DNA of 13,505 bases from Halovivax sp. (lineage in GTDB: Archaea > Halobacteriota > Halobacteria > Halobacteriales > Natrialbaceae), in assembly GCA_007119345.1 (NCBI GenBank), contig SKPV01000051.1:1-13505 (forward strand), written 5' to 3'. Below the pieces are notes generated by a model. That model saw only the letters and a list, made by a program, of their open reading frames with translations, did not search any database and was not told where the DNA came from. Positions 1-6,712 of this stretch are shown in pieces. Position 1 is the first letter of the stretch, and every line of letters starts with the position of its first letter. The position numbers were made by a program, and so were the translations under genes.

Positions 1-698
1 CGGCCGCCGCCGCGGTCGGGGACGCGTTCGCGCAGGTCGCCGATCACGCGGCGGCGACCGGTCGCGGCGGGGTCGACTACGCCGTCGAACGCTGCGACCC
101 GATCGGCTCCCGGCTCGGCGTCGCGTCCCCGCTCGACGCCCTCGCGCCCGCCTCGCGGGTCTACGATCGCTTCCGCGCCGCGGTCCTCGACCGGCGACCG
201 GACGCGGGCGCGTGCTGCCACCTGCTGCTGTGGTGGGGCCCGCTCGACTACGAGATCGGCTACGGCCGGATGCTGCCGGGAACGTCCCACGCGGCGCGGA
301 ACGGAGACGCGGGCGCGCTGACCGTCGCGAACGTCGGCGCGACCGAGTTCTGGGACGACCGGTCGGTGACCAGGAACATGGCGATCCACGAGACGCTGCA
401 CGCGTTCTGCTCGTCGACGATCGCCGCTTCGGTGGTGGACAGTCGCTGCGACCACGACCTCGGCGCGGCGGTCGAGACGGAACCCGGCGTCCGCGACGTG
501 TCGCCGATGGCGACGGCGTACGCCGGACCCGCTCGCTTCGGCGGCGGCACCCGGTGGCACGGTCGGGGCTGTTACGACCACGACGCCTTCTCGCGCCACG
601 ACGGCACCGAGGGCGTCGAGGAGTGGCGATACACGACGTCGCTGAGCGACGCCACGCTCGAAGCGGTGACGCGGTACGCCGAGAGCCACCTCGTTTGA
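1..698 (+). CDS. Probable secreted zinc metallopeptidase-like protein, 5'-truncated by the window edge
   Basis: The frame is open from the left edge (first full codon at position 3) to a TGA at 696-698, giving 231 visible residues; the true start lies outside. An HExxH motif (H-E-T-L-H) is encoded at 387-401, and a possible third zinc ligand is the His at 453-455, in C-D-H-D-L-G, 18 residues after the second His. Further on, near 498-520, S-P-M-A-T-A-Y could act as a Met-turn-like segment. Several cysteines (C-C near 210, one after the HExxH, one before D-H-D-L-G, one in G-R-G-C-Y) suit an exported disulfide-bonded protein. No signal peptide can be seen because the N-terminus is missing. The family assignment rests on motifs only; the substrate is unknown. 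The last codons are repeated out of frame just after the stop. Confidence 0.7.
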   Translation, partial: AAAAVGDAFAQVADHAAATGRGGVDYAVERCDPIGSRLGVASPLDALAPASRVYDRFRAAVLDRRPDAGACCHLLLWWGPLDYEIGYGRMLPGTSHAARNGDAGALTVANVGATEFWDDRSVTRNMAIHETLHAFCSSTIAASVVDSRCDHDLGAAVETEPGVRDVSPMATAYAGPARFGGGTRWHGRGCYDHDAFSRHDGTEGVEEWRYTTSLSDATLEAVTRYAESHLV

Positions 699-733
699 GC
701 GACGCCACGCTCGAGGCCGTGACGCGGTACGCC
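643..733 (+). repeat. Direct repeat of the metallopeptidase 3' end, second copy after the stop
   Basis: Positions 643-680 and 696-733 match at 36 of 38 positions. Copy 1 encodes L-S-D-A-T-L-E-A-V-T-R-Y-A inside the metallopeptidase frame. Copy 2 begins at the TGA stop itself, is shifted by 53 nt (not a multiple of three), and would encode the same peptide in the +1-shifted frame. That frame stays open to a TGA at 773-775. Both differences between the copies are synonymous (GAA/GAG and GCG/GCC). Confidence 0.85.
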
Positions 734-948
734 AGGGGGCCGCCTCGCTCGGGCGCTGATCGCCCGCGGCGGTGACGCGCCACGCCGGGCGCCGTCGTCC
801 GAGCGCGACTCGCTCCTCACCGGTTTCCGGCCGGCGTGCGCCGACCGTTCCCCGGCCGAAACGGCCTCAGCGCCGGCGAAACCGCCGCCGCCGCCGTCGT
901 GGCCGGATGGACAAGATTTTATGCCAGGGTAGGCTACACCCGGCCACT
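699..948. other. Intergenic region before the ribosomal protein cluster
   Basis: It holds the second copy of the metallopeptidase tail (to 733), its short out-of-frame continuation to 775, and the rpl39e promoter near its right end. I see no convincing gene or RNA in the GC-rich stretch 776-910. Confidence 0.6.
917..922 (+). promoter_or_regulatory. TATA-box-like element of the rpl39e cluster
   Basis: TTTTAT stands out from very GC-rich surroundings. It lies 27 nt before the rpl39e ATG at 949, where a haloarchaeal TATA box would be for a leaderless or nearly leaderless transcript. No Shine-Dalgarno motif precedes the ATG, which fits. Confidence 0.65.
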
Positions 949-1101
949 ATGGGTAAGAAGTCCAAGGGCAAGAAAAAGCGCCTCGCGAAATTGGAGAACC
1001 AGAACAGCCGGGTCCCGGCCTGGGTCATGCTCAAGACCGACATGAACGTTCGCCGCAACCCCAAGCGACGCAACTGGCGGCGCCACGACACCGACGAATA
1101 A
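949..1101 (+). CDS. rpl39e: 50S ribosomal protein L39e
   Basis: This 50-residue, strongly basic protein begins M-G-K-K-S-K-G-K-K-K-R-L-A-K and contains the family segment R-V-P-A-W-V-M-L-K-T and the R-R-N-P-K-R-R-N-W-R-R-H tail. L39e is a small component of the large ribosomal subunit that lies along the exit-tunnel wall in archaea and eukaryotes. Its length equals the usual family length. The start is fixed by the conserved N-terminus and by the TATA-like box 27 nt upstream. Its TAA stop overlaps the ATG of rpl31e by one base (TAATG), which points to co-transcription and translational coupling. It opens the cluster rpl39e-rpl31e-eif6-pfdA-ftsY. Confidence 0.97.
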   Translation: MGKKSKGKKKRLAKLENQNSRVPAWVMLKTDMNVRRNPKRRNWRRHDTDE

Positions 1102-1379
1102 TGAGCGCCAGTGACTTTGATGAGCGGGTCGTGACGGTTCCGCTCCGGGACGTGAAGGCCGCACCGAACCACGAGGCCGCCGACCGGGCGATGACGATCG
1201 TCCGCGAGCACCTCGCGAAACACTTCTCGGTCGACGCGGAGGTCGTCCGGCTCGACCCCTCGATCAACGAGGCGGTCTGGGCGAACGGCCGCTCGAACCC
1301 GCCGCGGAAGCTCCGCGTGCGCGCCGCGCGCTTCGACGAAGCGGGCGAACCGGTCGTCGAAGCCGAGTTCGCCGAGTAA
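1101..1379 (+). CDS. rpl31e: 50S ribosomal protein L31e
   Basis: This 92-residue protein matches archaeal L31e: V-V-T-V-P-L-R-D-V-K near the start, a central helix (A-M-T-I-V-R-E-H-L-A-K-H-F), then R-L-D-P-S-I-N-E-A-V-W-A-N-G-R and P-P-R-K-L-R-V-R-A. It is a large-subunit protein near the polypeptide exit. The acidic C-terminal end (V-E-A-E-F-A-E) is a halophile trait. Its start shares a base with the rpl39e stop and its TAA is followed one base later by the GTG of eif6, so the three genes very likely form one transcript. No Shine-Dalgarno motif was seen. Confidence 0.97.
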   Translation: MSASDFDERVVTVPLRDVKAAPNHEAADRAMTIVREHLAKHFSVDAEVVRLDPSINEAVWANGRSNPPRKLRVRAARFDEAGEPVVEAEFAE

Positions 1380-1380
1380 G

Positions 1381-2046
1381 GTGCTCCGCGCCTCCTTCGC
1401 CGGCTCCGCCTACGTCGGCGTCTTCGCGTGCGCTACCGACCACTCGTTGCTCGTGCGTCCGGACGCGGACGACGACCTGGTGGACGCGCTCGCCGACGAA
1501 CTCGACGTGCGGGCGGTGGCGACCACCGTCGGCGGCGCCGGCACCGTCGGGGTGCTGGCGACCGGCAACGAGAACGGTCTGCTCGTGAGCAGCCGCATTC
1601 TCGAGTACGAGCGCGACCGGATCGCGGAGGCCGTCGATCTGCCGATCGGCGAGCTGCCCGGCCAGATCAACGCCGCCGGGAACGTCGTGCTCGCGAACGA
1701 TCACGGGGCGTACGTCCACCCCGACCTGCCGCGCGACGCCGTCCAGGTGGTCGAGGAGACCCTCGCGGTCCCCGTCGAGCGCGGCGACCTCGCGGGCGTG
1801 CGAACGGTCGGCACCGCCGCCGTGGCCACCAACGACGGCGTCCTCTGTCACCCGAAGGCGACCGACGCCGAGCTCGACGCGCTGGAGGCGGTACTCGACG
1901 TCCGCGCGGACGTCGGGACGATCAACTACGGCGCGCCCCTCGTGGGCTCCGGGCTGCTCGCCAACGACGCCGGCTACGTCGTCGGCGAGGACACGACCGG
2001 GCCCGAACTCGGCCGGATCGAGGACGCGCTTGGCTACCTGGACTGA
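1381..2046 (+). CDS. eif6: Translation initiation factor 6 (aIF6), ribosome anti-association factor
   Basis: This is a 221-residue protein of the usual archaeal aIF6 length. It starts with GTG one base after the rpl31e stop. aIF6 binds the 50S subunit and blocks premature joining of 30S. The five-fold pseudo-repeat of the pentein-like fold shows as recurring turns: G-N-E-N-G (residues 62-66), N-D-H-G (106-109), N-D-G (151-153) and N-D-A-G (195-198), each followed by a short strand such as Y-V-H-P or L-C-H-P. The conserved P-G-Q-I-N-A-A-G-N segment is at 93-101. No upstream Shine-Dalgarno motif is evident, so translation is probably coupled to rpl31e. A 129-nt gap follows, longer than the other spacings in this cluster. 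Confidence 0.96.
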   Translation: MLRASFAGSAYVGVFACATDHSLLVRPDADDDLVDALADELDVRAVATTVGGAGTVGVLATGNENGLLVSSRILEYERDRIAEAVDLPIGELPGQINAAGNVVLANDHGAYVHPDLPRDAVQVVEETLAVPVERGDLAGVRTVGTAAVATNDGVLCHPKATDAELDALEAVLDVRADVGTINYGAPLVGSGLLANDAGYVVGEDTTGPELGRIEDALGYLD

Positions 2047-2142
2047 GCGGTGACGGCCGCCGCGACCGATCGGCGGCGTTCGGGCTTCCGTCCGGGCGGC
2101 CGCGATCGGACGAACCCCGGGGTCGTAGCGCCCCGGAAGGGA

Positions 2143-2150
2143 ACATTCTT
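2143..2150 (+). promoter_or_regulatory. Weak candidate TATA-like element before the pfdA-ftsY unit
   Basis: ACATTCTT is the only AT-richer patch in the gap after eif6. It lies 26-33 nt before the ATG at 2176, so it would suit a leaderless start of the small ORF there. The match to a haloarchaeal box is poor. A GC-rich inverted repeat (GCCGCC at 2056-2061 with GGCGGC at 2072-2077) sits just after eif6 and might end the upstream transcript, but no T-run follows. Confidence 0.3.
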
Positions 2151-2175
2151 CCGGCTCCCTGACGGACGATGTGGT

Positions 2176-2259
2176 ATGAGCGACCACTCTCAGACCGGTC
2201 GGTCCGAGCGCGAGGAGTACGAGCCGCGACGCGATCGAAGCGGGGTGAGCGATCGATGA
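2176..2259 (+). CDS. Possible 27-residue leader ORF upstream of pfdA
   Basis: This ATG ORF encodes a short, highly charged peptide (starting M-S-D-H-S-Q-T-G-R-S-E-R-E-E-Y) whose TGA overlaps the pfdA ATG as ATGA. It has a weak AT-rich box at the right distance for leaderless expression, and it contains the pfdA Shine-Dalgarno motif. It matches no family I know. It sits where many haloarchaea carry ribosomal protein LX (rpl18a), but it has no LX features and is less than half the LX length. It may be a translated leader, a remnant, or a chance ORF. Confidence 0.35.
   Translation: MSDHSQTGRSEREEYEPRRDRSGVSDR
2244..2248 (+). promoter_or_regulatory. Shine-Dalgarno motif deciding the pfdA start
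   Basis: GGTGA lies 7 nt before the ATG at 2256 and is complementary to the archaeal 16S rRNA 3' end. It supports 2256 over the in-frame GTG/ATG positions further upstream (from 2169). Confidence 0.6.
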
Positions 2260-2711
2260 GCGCCGGTCAACAGCAGCTCCAGGCGCTCTCTCAGGAACTC
2301 CAGGAGATTCAGGGGACGATCGAGACGCTGCAGACGACCGTCGAGGGGATCCGCCAGGACCAGCGCGAGATCGACGACGCGGTCGAGGCGATCGAGAACC
2401 TCGAGAGCGACTCCGTCGTGCAGGTCCCGCTGGGCGGCGGCGCGTACGTCCGCGCCACCGTCGACGACATCGACGAACTGATCGTCGAGCTCGGCGCCGA
2501 CTACGCCGCGGAGTTCGAACGTGATCGGGCGGTCGAGACCCTGGAGAACAAGCGAGCGCGCCTCGACGACCGCATCGACGAGGTCACCGAGCGCATCTCC
2601 GAGCTGGAAGCCGAGAGCACCCAGCTCGAACAGCAGGCCCAGCAGATCCAGCAGCAGGCCCTCCAGCAGCAGATGCAGGGCATGCAGGGTCAGGGCGACC
2701 GGGACGAGTAG
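2256..2711 (+). CDS. pfdA: Prefoldin subunit alpha
   Basis: The protein has 151 residues and begins M-S-A-G-Q-Q-Q-L-Q-A-L-S-Q-E-L. Prefoldin is a cytosolic alpha2-beta4 jellyfish-shaped chaperone that holds unfolded proteins for the thermosome. An N-terminal coiled-coil helix (about 5-50) is followed by the beta-hairpin core (V-V-Q-V-P-L-G-G-G-A-Y-V-R-A at 54-67) and a second long coiled-coil helix (about 85-145). The helix ends in a Gln/Met-rich tail, (Q-Q-M-Q-G-M-Q-G), typical of haloarchaeal members. The start is set by the conserved N-terminus, the Shine-Dalgarno GGTGA and the ATGA overlap with the small ORF upstream. ftsY starts 4 nt after the stop, so the two are co-transcribed. Confidence 0.95.
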   Translation: MSAGQQQLQALSQELQEIQGTIETLQTTVEGIRQDQREIDDAVEAIENLESDSVVQVPLGGGAYVRATVDDIDELIVELGADYAAEFERDRAVETLENKRARLDDRIDEVTERISELEAESTQLEQQAQQIQQQALQQQMQGMQGQGDRDE

Positions 2712-2715
2712 CCGC

Positions 2716-4044
2716 ATGTTCGACAACCTGCGCGAGAAGCTCGGCAGCTTCCGGTCCGACGCCGAGGAGGCCGCCGAGGAGAACGTCGAGGCGATCGAGG
2801 AGGGGGACCTCGAGGAGATCGACGGGGGCGCCCTCGAGGAACTCGACGAGGCGAACCCCGAGGCCGAGGCGGCGGGTCCCGGCGCCGAGCTCGACGAGGC
2901 GCCCCGCGAGGGAGCTCCCGGCGCGCCGATCGCCGAGGAGGGTTCGGCGTCGCCGGAACCGGCGACCGGTTCCGGGACCTCGGCCGCGGCGGCGGAGGCG
3001 GCGGCCGAGTCCGACGACGCGGCGAGGGTCACCGACGAACCGGACGGTCGCGCCGGGGCCGACGCCGAATCGGCCGACGAGGTGGGGGCCGACCTCGAAT
3101 CGGCCGACGAGGTCGGAGCCGACGCCGACGCGTCCGACGACGATTCCGATGGCGGCGTCGGCTTCGGTCGCCGGGCGGCGTCGATGGTCCGGGGCAAGTT
3201 CGTCATCGAGGAGGAAGACCTCGAGGGACCGCTCCAGGAGCTGGAGATCGCCCTGCTCTCGAGCGACGTCGAGATGGGCGTCGCCCGGGAGATCGTCGAG
3301 ACCCTCCGCGAGGATCTCGTCGGCGAGACGCGCACCTTCACGACCTCGACCGGCGCCGTCGTCGAGGCCGCGCTGGCCGACGCGATCAGGGAGGTGATCA
3401 GCGTCGGTCAGTTCGACTTCGAAGCCCGGATCGCCGAGGCCGACAAACCGCTGACCATCGTCTTCACCGGCGTCAACGGGGTCGGGAAGACGACGTCGAT
3501 CGCCAAGCTCGATCGCTGGTTCGAGCGGCGCGGCTACGACACCGTGATGGCCAACGGCGACACCTACCGCGCGGGCGCGAACGAGCAGATCCGCGAGCAC
3601 GCCGAGGCACGCGGGACGAAGCTCATCTCCCACCAGCAGGGCGGCGACCCCGCGGCGGTGCTCTACGACGCCGTCGAGTACGCCGAGGCCAACGACGTCG
3701 ACGTCGTCCTCGGGGACACCGCGGGCCGACTCCACACCGACGAGGGGCTGATGGACCAGCTCGAGAAGATCGGCCGCGTCGTCGACCCCGACATGACGCT
3801 GTTCGTCGACGAGGCCGTCGCGGGCCAGGACGCCGTCAACCGGGCGCGGGAGTTCGACGAGGCCATCGAGTTCGACGGCGCCGTCCTGACGAAAGCGGAC
3901 GCCGACTCCAACGGCGGCGCCGCCATCTCGATCGCCCACGTGACGGGCAAGCCGATCCTCTTTCTCGGCGTCGGCCAGGGCTACGAGCACATCGAGCGGT
4001 TCGATCCGGACGAGGTCGTCGAGCGGCTGCTGGCTGCGGAGTAG
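2716..4044 (+). CDS. ftsY: Signal recognition particle receptor FtsY
   Basis: This is a 442-residue SRP-family GTPase that docks SRP54-ribosome complexes at the membrane for co-translational insertion. Residues 1 to about 150 form a long acidic, Ala/Glu/Asp-rich A domain starting with a short amphipathic helix (M-F-D-N-L-R-E-K-L). The N domain follows (about 155-235). The G domain shows G1 G-V-N-G-V-G-K-T-T (252-260), D-T-Y-R-A-G-A (282-288), G3 D-T-A-G-R (334-338), G4 T-K-A-D (392-395) and the closing G-V-G-Q-G-Y-E-H. All key residues are present. The G2 region has Tyr where Phe is usual. The acidic linker contains a perfect-length tandem repeat (3064-3123). It lies 4 nt after pfdA and is the last gene of the cluster, convergent with the DUF389 gene 48 nt away. 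Confidence 0.97.
   Translation: MFDNLREKLGSFRSDAEEAAEENVEAIEEGDLEEIDGGALEELDEANPEAEAAGPGAELDEAPREGAPGAPIAEEGSASPEPATGSGTSAAAAEAAAESDDAARVTDEPDGRAGADAESADEVGADLESADEVGADADASDDDSDGGVGFGRRAASMVRGKFVIEEEDLEGPLQELEIALLSSDVEMGVAREIVETLREDLVGETRTFTTSTGAVVEAALADAIREVISVGQFDFEARIAEADKPLTIVFTGVNGVGKTTSIAKLDRWFERRGYDTVMANGDTYRAGANEQIREHAEARGTKLISHQQGGDPAAVLYDAVEYAEANDVDVVLGDTAGRLHTDEGLMDQLEKIGRVVDPDMTLFVDEAVAGQDAVNRAREFDEAIEFDGAVLTKADADSNGGAAISIAHVTGKPILFLGVGQGYEHIERFDPDEVVERLLAAE
3064..3123 (+). repeat. Tandem 30-nt repeat in the FtsY acidic linker
   Basis: Two adjacent 30-nt units (3064-3093 and 3094-3123) encode A/L-E-S-A-D-E-V-G-A-D twice. The units differ at only a few bases, two of them synonymous (GTG/GTC, GGG/GGA). 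A partial third unit (A-D-A-D-A-S-D-D) follows. This suggests slippage-type growth of the disordered linker. Confidence 0.85.
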
Positions 4045-4092
4045 TCTCCCGACGGTCGGTGTGGTGACTTCCCGGCGCTGGTCCGCGAACCG

Positions 4093-5373
4093 CTAGCCGG
4101 TCTGGACCTCGACGAACCGCACCTCGATTTCGAGATCCGGGTCGCCGAGGCGCTCCCGGAGCTGGGCGGCGATCGGCGGCGACTCGACGCCGGCGGGTTT
4201 CCCGACCGTGACCACGACCCGTTCCGGCGAGCCCCGCAGCGGATGGTCGTCGATCGTCGTCTCGACCTCGATCAGCCGCAGCTCGTCGTGCTCGGCGACG
4301 ACGGCGTCGACCTCCGCCTCGACCGTCCGCTCGTCGACCGCGCCCTGGTAGCCGGCGTAGGTGACGCCGGCCAGGAACACCGAGAGCACCAGGATGACGG
4401 CGGCGAGGGTTCCGATCCGCGAGAGGGTCGTCGCGCGGACGTCGGCGAGGCGGAACGCGGAGTCGGGCCGGTAGCCCTGGTACCACAGCACGGCCAGCGC
4501 GGCCATGTTGATCGAGAGGACGTTGACGAGCACGAGAACGCCGGAGCCGAGCGCCAGCGTCGGCTCGCTCCAGGCGATCCCGATGCCGACGACGGCGGCC
4601 GGCGGTATCAGCGCCACGGCGATCATCACGCCGACCAGCGCCGCCGACACGCCGGTCGAGAGGCTGACGGCGCCGGCGACGCCCGCCCCGACGGCGATCG
4701 CGAGCGCCAGGACGTCCGGCGCGAGCCGCTCGCGGACCTGCTCGATCGCGAGCACGTCGACGCCCGGCGGCACGACGTTCGCCACCTGGACGAACGCCGC
4801 GAAGGCGGCGGCGCTGCAGATCGCCCCGCCGACGCCGAGGACCTGCAGAACGATCCCGCGCATCCGGAGGGCGTCGTCGTCGAGGACGGTCCCCACGCTG
4901 GCCGCCAGCGCCGGTCCCACCAGGGGCGCGATCACCATCGAGCCGACGACCACCGCGGCGGAGTTGAGGAGCAAGCCGGCGGTCGCGACGACCGCGCTGA
5001 CGATCGTCAACACCAGGTAGTTGCGCGTCGTCGGCATCAGGTTCCCCGCGGCCGCCCGGAGCTCCTCGCGAGCGATCCGGTCGTCGTCGCGCTCGTCCCC
5101 GTTCGCGTACTCCGCTCGCAGCTGGTCGAACCGCCGCGAGACGACGGTGTTGGCGTCGACGACGACCGTAATCGCGTCCTCGTCGAGCCCGGTCTCCTTC
5201 AGCCGGTCCATGATCGGCTCGACCGCGTTCGCCGGCAGGGGAAAGGTCGCGACGGCGGTGAACTCCCGGCCGCTCGTCTCGTCGGTCAGCGCGTAGTCGA
5301 TTCCCGCATCCTCGAGGACCCCGCGGACCGCGTCCCGCTTGCCCGTCGGAACGGTGACCTGAACGAGTCGCAC
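4093..5373 (-). CDS. DUF389 family (TIGR00341-like) membrane protein
   Basis: This 426-residue protein has three parts. The first is a soluble alpha/beta N-terminal domain (1 to about 95; M-R-L-V-Q-V-T-V-P-T-G-K). The second is a hydrophobic core with about five or six membrane segments (about 119-160, 173-201, 221-268, 274-299, 320-342). The third is a soluble C-terminal domain (about 345-426). Hallmarks of the DUF389 'uncharacterised hydrophobic domain' family are N-S-A-A-V-V-V-G-S-M-V-I-A-P-L-V-G-P (137-154) and A-L-I-P-P-A-A-V-V-G-I (254-264). The family function is not established; transport or regulation at the membrane is conjecture. The start is GTG at 5373, chosen because the conserved N-terminus begins there and a T-rich box lies 25 nt upstream. 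It is convergent with ftsY and divergent from the NmrA-like gene. Confidence 0.88.
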   Translation of the reverse strand: MRLVQVTVPTGKRDAVRGVLEDAGIDYALTDETSGREFTAVATFPLPANAVEPIMDRLKETGLDEDAITVVVDANTVVSRRFDQLRAEYANGDERDDDRIAREELRAAAGNLMPTTRNYLVLTIVSAVVATAGLLLNSAAVVVGSMVIAPLVGPALAASVGTVLDDDALRMRGIVLQVLGVGGAICSAAAFAAFVQVANVVPPGVDVLAIEQVRERLAPDVLALAIAVGAGVAGAVSLSTGVSAALVGVMIAVALIPPAAVVGIGIAWSEPTLALGSGVLVLVNVLSINMAALAVLWYQGYRPDSAFRLADVRATTLSRIGTLAAVILVLSVFLAGVTYAGYQGAVDERTVEAEVDAVVAEHDELRLIEVETTIDDHPLRGSPERVVVTVGKPAGVESPPIAAQLRERLGDPDLEIEVRFVEVQTG

Positions 5374-5397
5374 GTCCCCACCTCGAAGGGCGGCGCG

Positions 5398-5402
5398 AAA
5401 AA
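5398..5402 (-). promoter_or_regulatory. T-rich promoter element of the DUF389 gene
   Basis: On the minus strand a TTTTT tract followed by C-G-C-G lies 25-29 nt before the GTG at 5373, as expected for a leaderless haloarchaeal start. Confidence 0.45.
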
Positions 5403-5417
5403 GGTGGCGTCCGGCGT

Positions 5418-5454
5418 ATCGGTCCGATCACCTGTTCATACGGTTGATATATCA
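5418..5454. promoter_or_regulatory. Two small palindromes in the divergent promoter region
   Basis: ATCGGTCCGAT (5418-5428) is an inverted repeat with a one-base centre, and TGATATATCA (5445-5454) is a perfect palindrome. Both lie between the divergent DUF389 and NmrA-like genes. The second is AT-rich and could itself be a TATA element, giving the NmrA-like mRNA a leader of roughly 40 nt. A weaker candidate box (TTCTTCAA, about 5484-5491) lies at leaderless distance from the ATG at 5516. A regulator site is an inference. Confidence 0.35.
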
Positions 5455-5515
5455 GCTCGCCGCCCGGACCGTTCGGTGGTGGCTTCTTCAACCCGGTCGT
5501 GGTAGGAAGCCCGTC

Positions 5516-6376
5516 ATGACCGCAGAAACGATCCTCGTCGTCGGGGCGACCGGCACGCAAGGCGGCGCCGTCGCCCACCACCTGCTGGAGCACGAGCACG
5601 ACTTCGACGTGCGCGCCCTGACGCGAGACGAAAACCAGGCCGCCGCCCGCGCGCTCGCCGAGGCCGGCGCCGAGGTCGTCCAGGGGAACATCCGCGAGAA
5701 GAACAACGTCGAGGGCGTGCTGACGGACGTCGACGGCGTCTTCCTGATGACGAACTTCTGGGAGCACGGCTACGACGAGGAGGTCGAGCAGGGGACGAAC
5801 GTGATCGAGCTGGCGGACGATCACGGAATCGACCACCTCGTCTTCTCCTCCGTGGGCGGGGCCGAGCGCGATACGGGGATCCCCCACTTCGACTCGAAGT
5901 GGGAACTCGAGGAGCTGATCCGCGAGCGCGAGTTGTCGGCGACGATCGTCCGGCCCGTCTTCTTCGCCCAGAACTTCGAGGGCTTTCGCGACTCGATCGA
6001 GGGCGGGACGCTCGCGATGGGACTCGAACCCGGAACGGCGCTCCAGCTGCTCGACGTCGACACGCTCGGCGCGTTCGTCGCCGAGTGTTTCGTCGATCCG
6101 GATCGCCACGTCGGGGAGGCCTACGAGCTGGCGAGCGACGAGCTCACGCTCCGGGCGATGGCGATCCGCTTCGCGGACGTCCTCGACGTTCCCGTTCGCG
6201 CCGAGCACCTCTCGATCGACGACGTCCGGGAGGCCCAGGGCGAGGAGTTCGCCGTGATGTTCGAGTGGTTCAACGAGGCCGGCTACGAGTCGCCGCTGGA
6301 CGAGTTGCGGGCCGCCCACGACGTCGACTTCTACCGCCTCGAGGAGTACGTCGCCGGCGAGTGGACCGCGGAGTAG
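5516..6376 (+). CDS. NmrA/HSCARG-like NAD(P)-binding protein (atypical SDR)
   Basis: This 286-residue Rossmann-fold protein has the glycine-rich motif G-A-T-G-T-Q-G-G (10-17) after strand 1, and Arg37 in A-L-T-R-D after strand 2, a position that favours NADPH. The usual SDR Tyr-x3-Lys is not present: the segment F-S-S-V-G-G-A-E (110-117) is followed by H-F-D-S-K-W-E (124-130), the pattern of NmrA/HSCARG proteins. These often sense NADP(H) or reduce quinone-like compounds rather than act as classical dehydrogenases. The C-terminal part (about 200-286) would form the substrate lobe. ATG 5516 is preferred over an upstream in-frame TTG at 5444, since M-T-A-E-T-I-L-V-V starts right at strand 1. 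The gene stands alone, and its substrate cannot be predicted. Confidence 0.88.
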   Translation: MTAETILVVGATGTQGGAVAHHLLEHEHDFDVRALTRDENQAAARALAEAGAEVVQGNIREKNNVEGVLTDVDGVFLMTNFWEHGYDEEVEQGTNVIELADDHGIDHLVFSSVGGAERDTGIPHFDSKWELEELIRERELSATIVRPVFFAQNFEGFRDSIEGGTLAMGLEPGTALQLLDVDTLGAFVAECFVDPDRHVGEAYELASDELTLRAMAIRFADVLDVPVRAEHLSIDDVREAQGEEFAVMFEWFNEAGYESPLDELRAAHDVDFYRLEEYVAGEWTAE

Positions 6377-6601
6377 CAGCCTCCGTCGCGGTTTCGAACC
6401 GGGTGCCGAGCGGGAACGCGTCGGCGTCGTCGGTCGTCGCGGCAACGTCTGCCCGGAGCGCCGACGAACGCGGCCGGCGACGAGACCCGCAGTATCGAGG
6501 GTCGCGAATGCGGGCCCGCTCGTCCGACCGACCCGCCCCGGTCGCGCAAGGGTTGCCGGAGCGGCCGAGCGCCGTCAGGTACCGCCGTATTGCGCGGGGG
6601 T

Positions 6602-6712
6602 ATGAGGGTCGCGGTCGAGGGTCGGGGTATGAGCGCGATCGATCGTTCGCCCGCACCGGGTCCGACGCGACCCGCCGGCCGAGCGCCATCGCAGGCGAGG
6701 TGGAACGGATGA
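6602..6712 (+). CDS. Possible upstream micro-ORF 1 of the reductase operon
   Basis: ATG at 6602 (or in-frame ATG 6629, giving 27 residues) encodes a Pro/Arg/Ser-rich peptide without similarity to anything I know. Its TGA overlaps the ATG of micro-ORF 2 as ATGA. In DNA this GC-rich such an ORF can easily be chance. It is listed because it forms a gap-free chain of stop-start overlaps into the reductase. Confidence 0.2.
   Translation: MRVAVEGRGMSAIDRSPAPGPTRPAGRAPSQARWNG

Noticed and set aside
1264..2187. 307-codon open frame on the minus strand
   Set aside because: Shadow of eif6; no recognisable protein features.
2584..3990. 468-codon open frame on the minus strand
   Set aside because: Shadow of ftsY.
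4049..4059. CCGACGGTCGG inverted repeat after ftsY as a terminator
   Set aside because: The stem is short with a one-base centre and no T-run follows; it is not enough to call a terminator in such GC-rich DNA.
3836..6445. 869-codon open frame on the minus strand
   Set aside because: It runs antisense or out of frame through ftsY, DUF389 and the NmrA-like gene, with an Arg/Pro-rich translation typical of GC-rich shadow frames.
6545..6630. tRNA-like GCCGGAGCGGCCGAGC segment
   Set aside because: It resembles a D-arm, but no T-arm (GTTCGA) follows at the right distance and no acceptor stem pairs.
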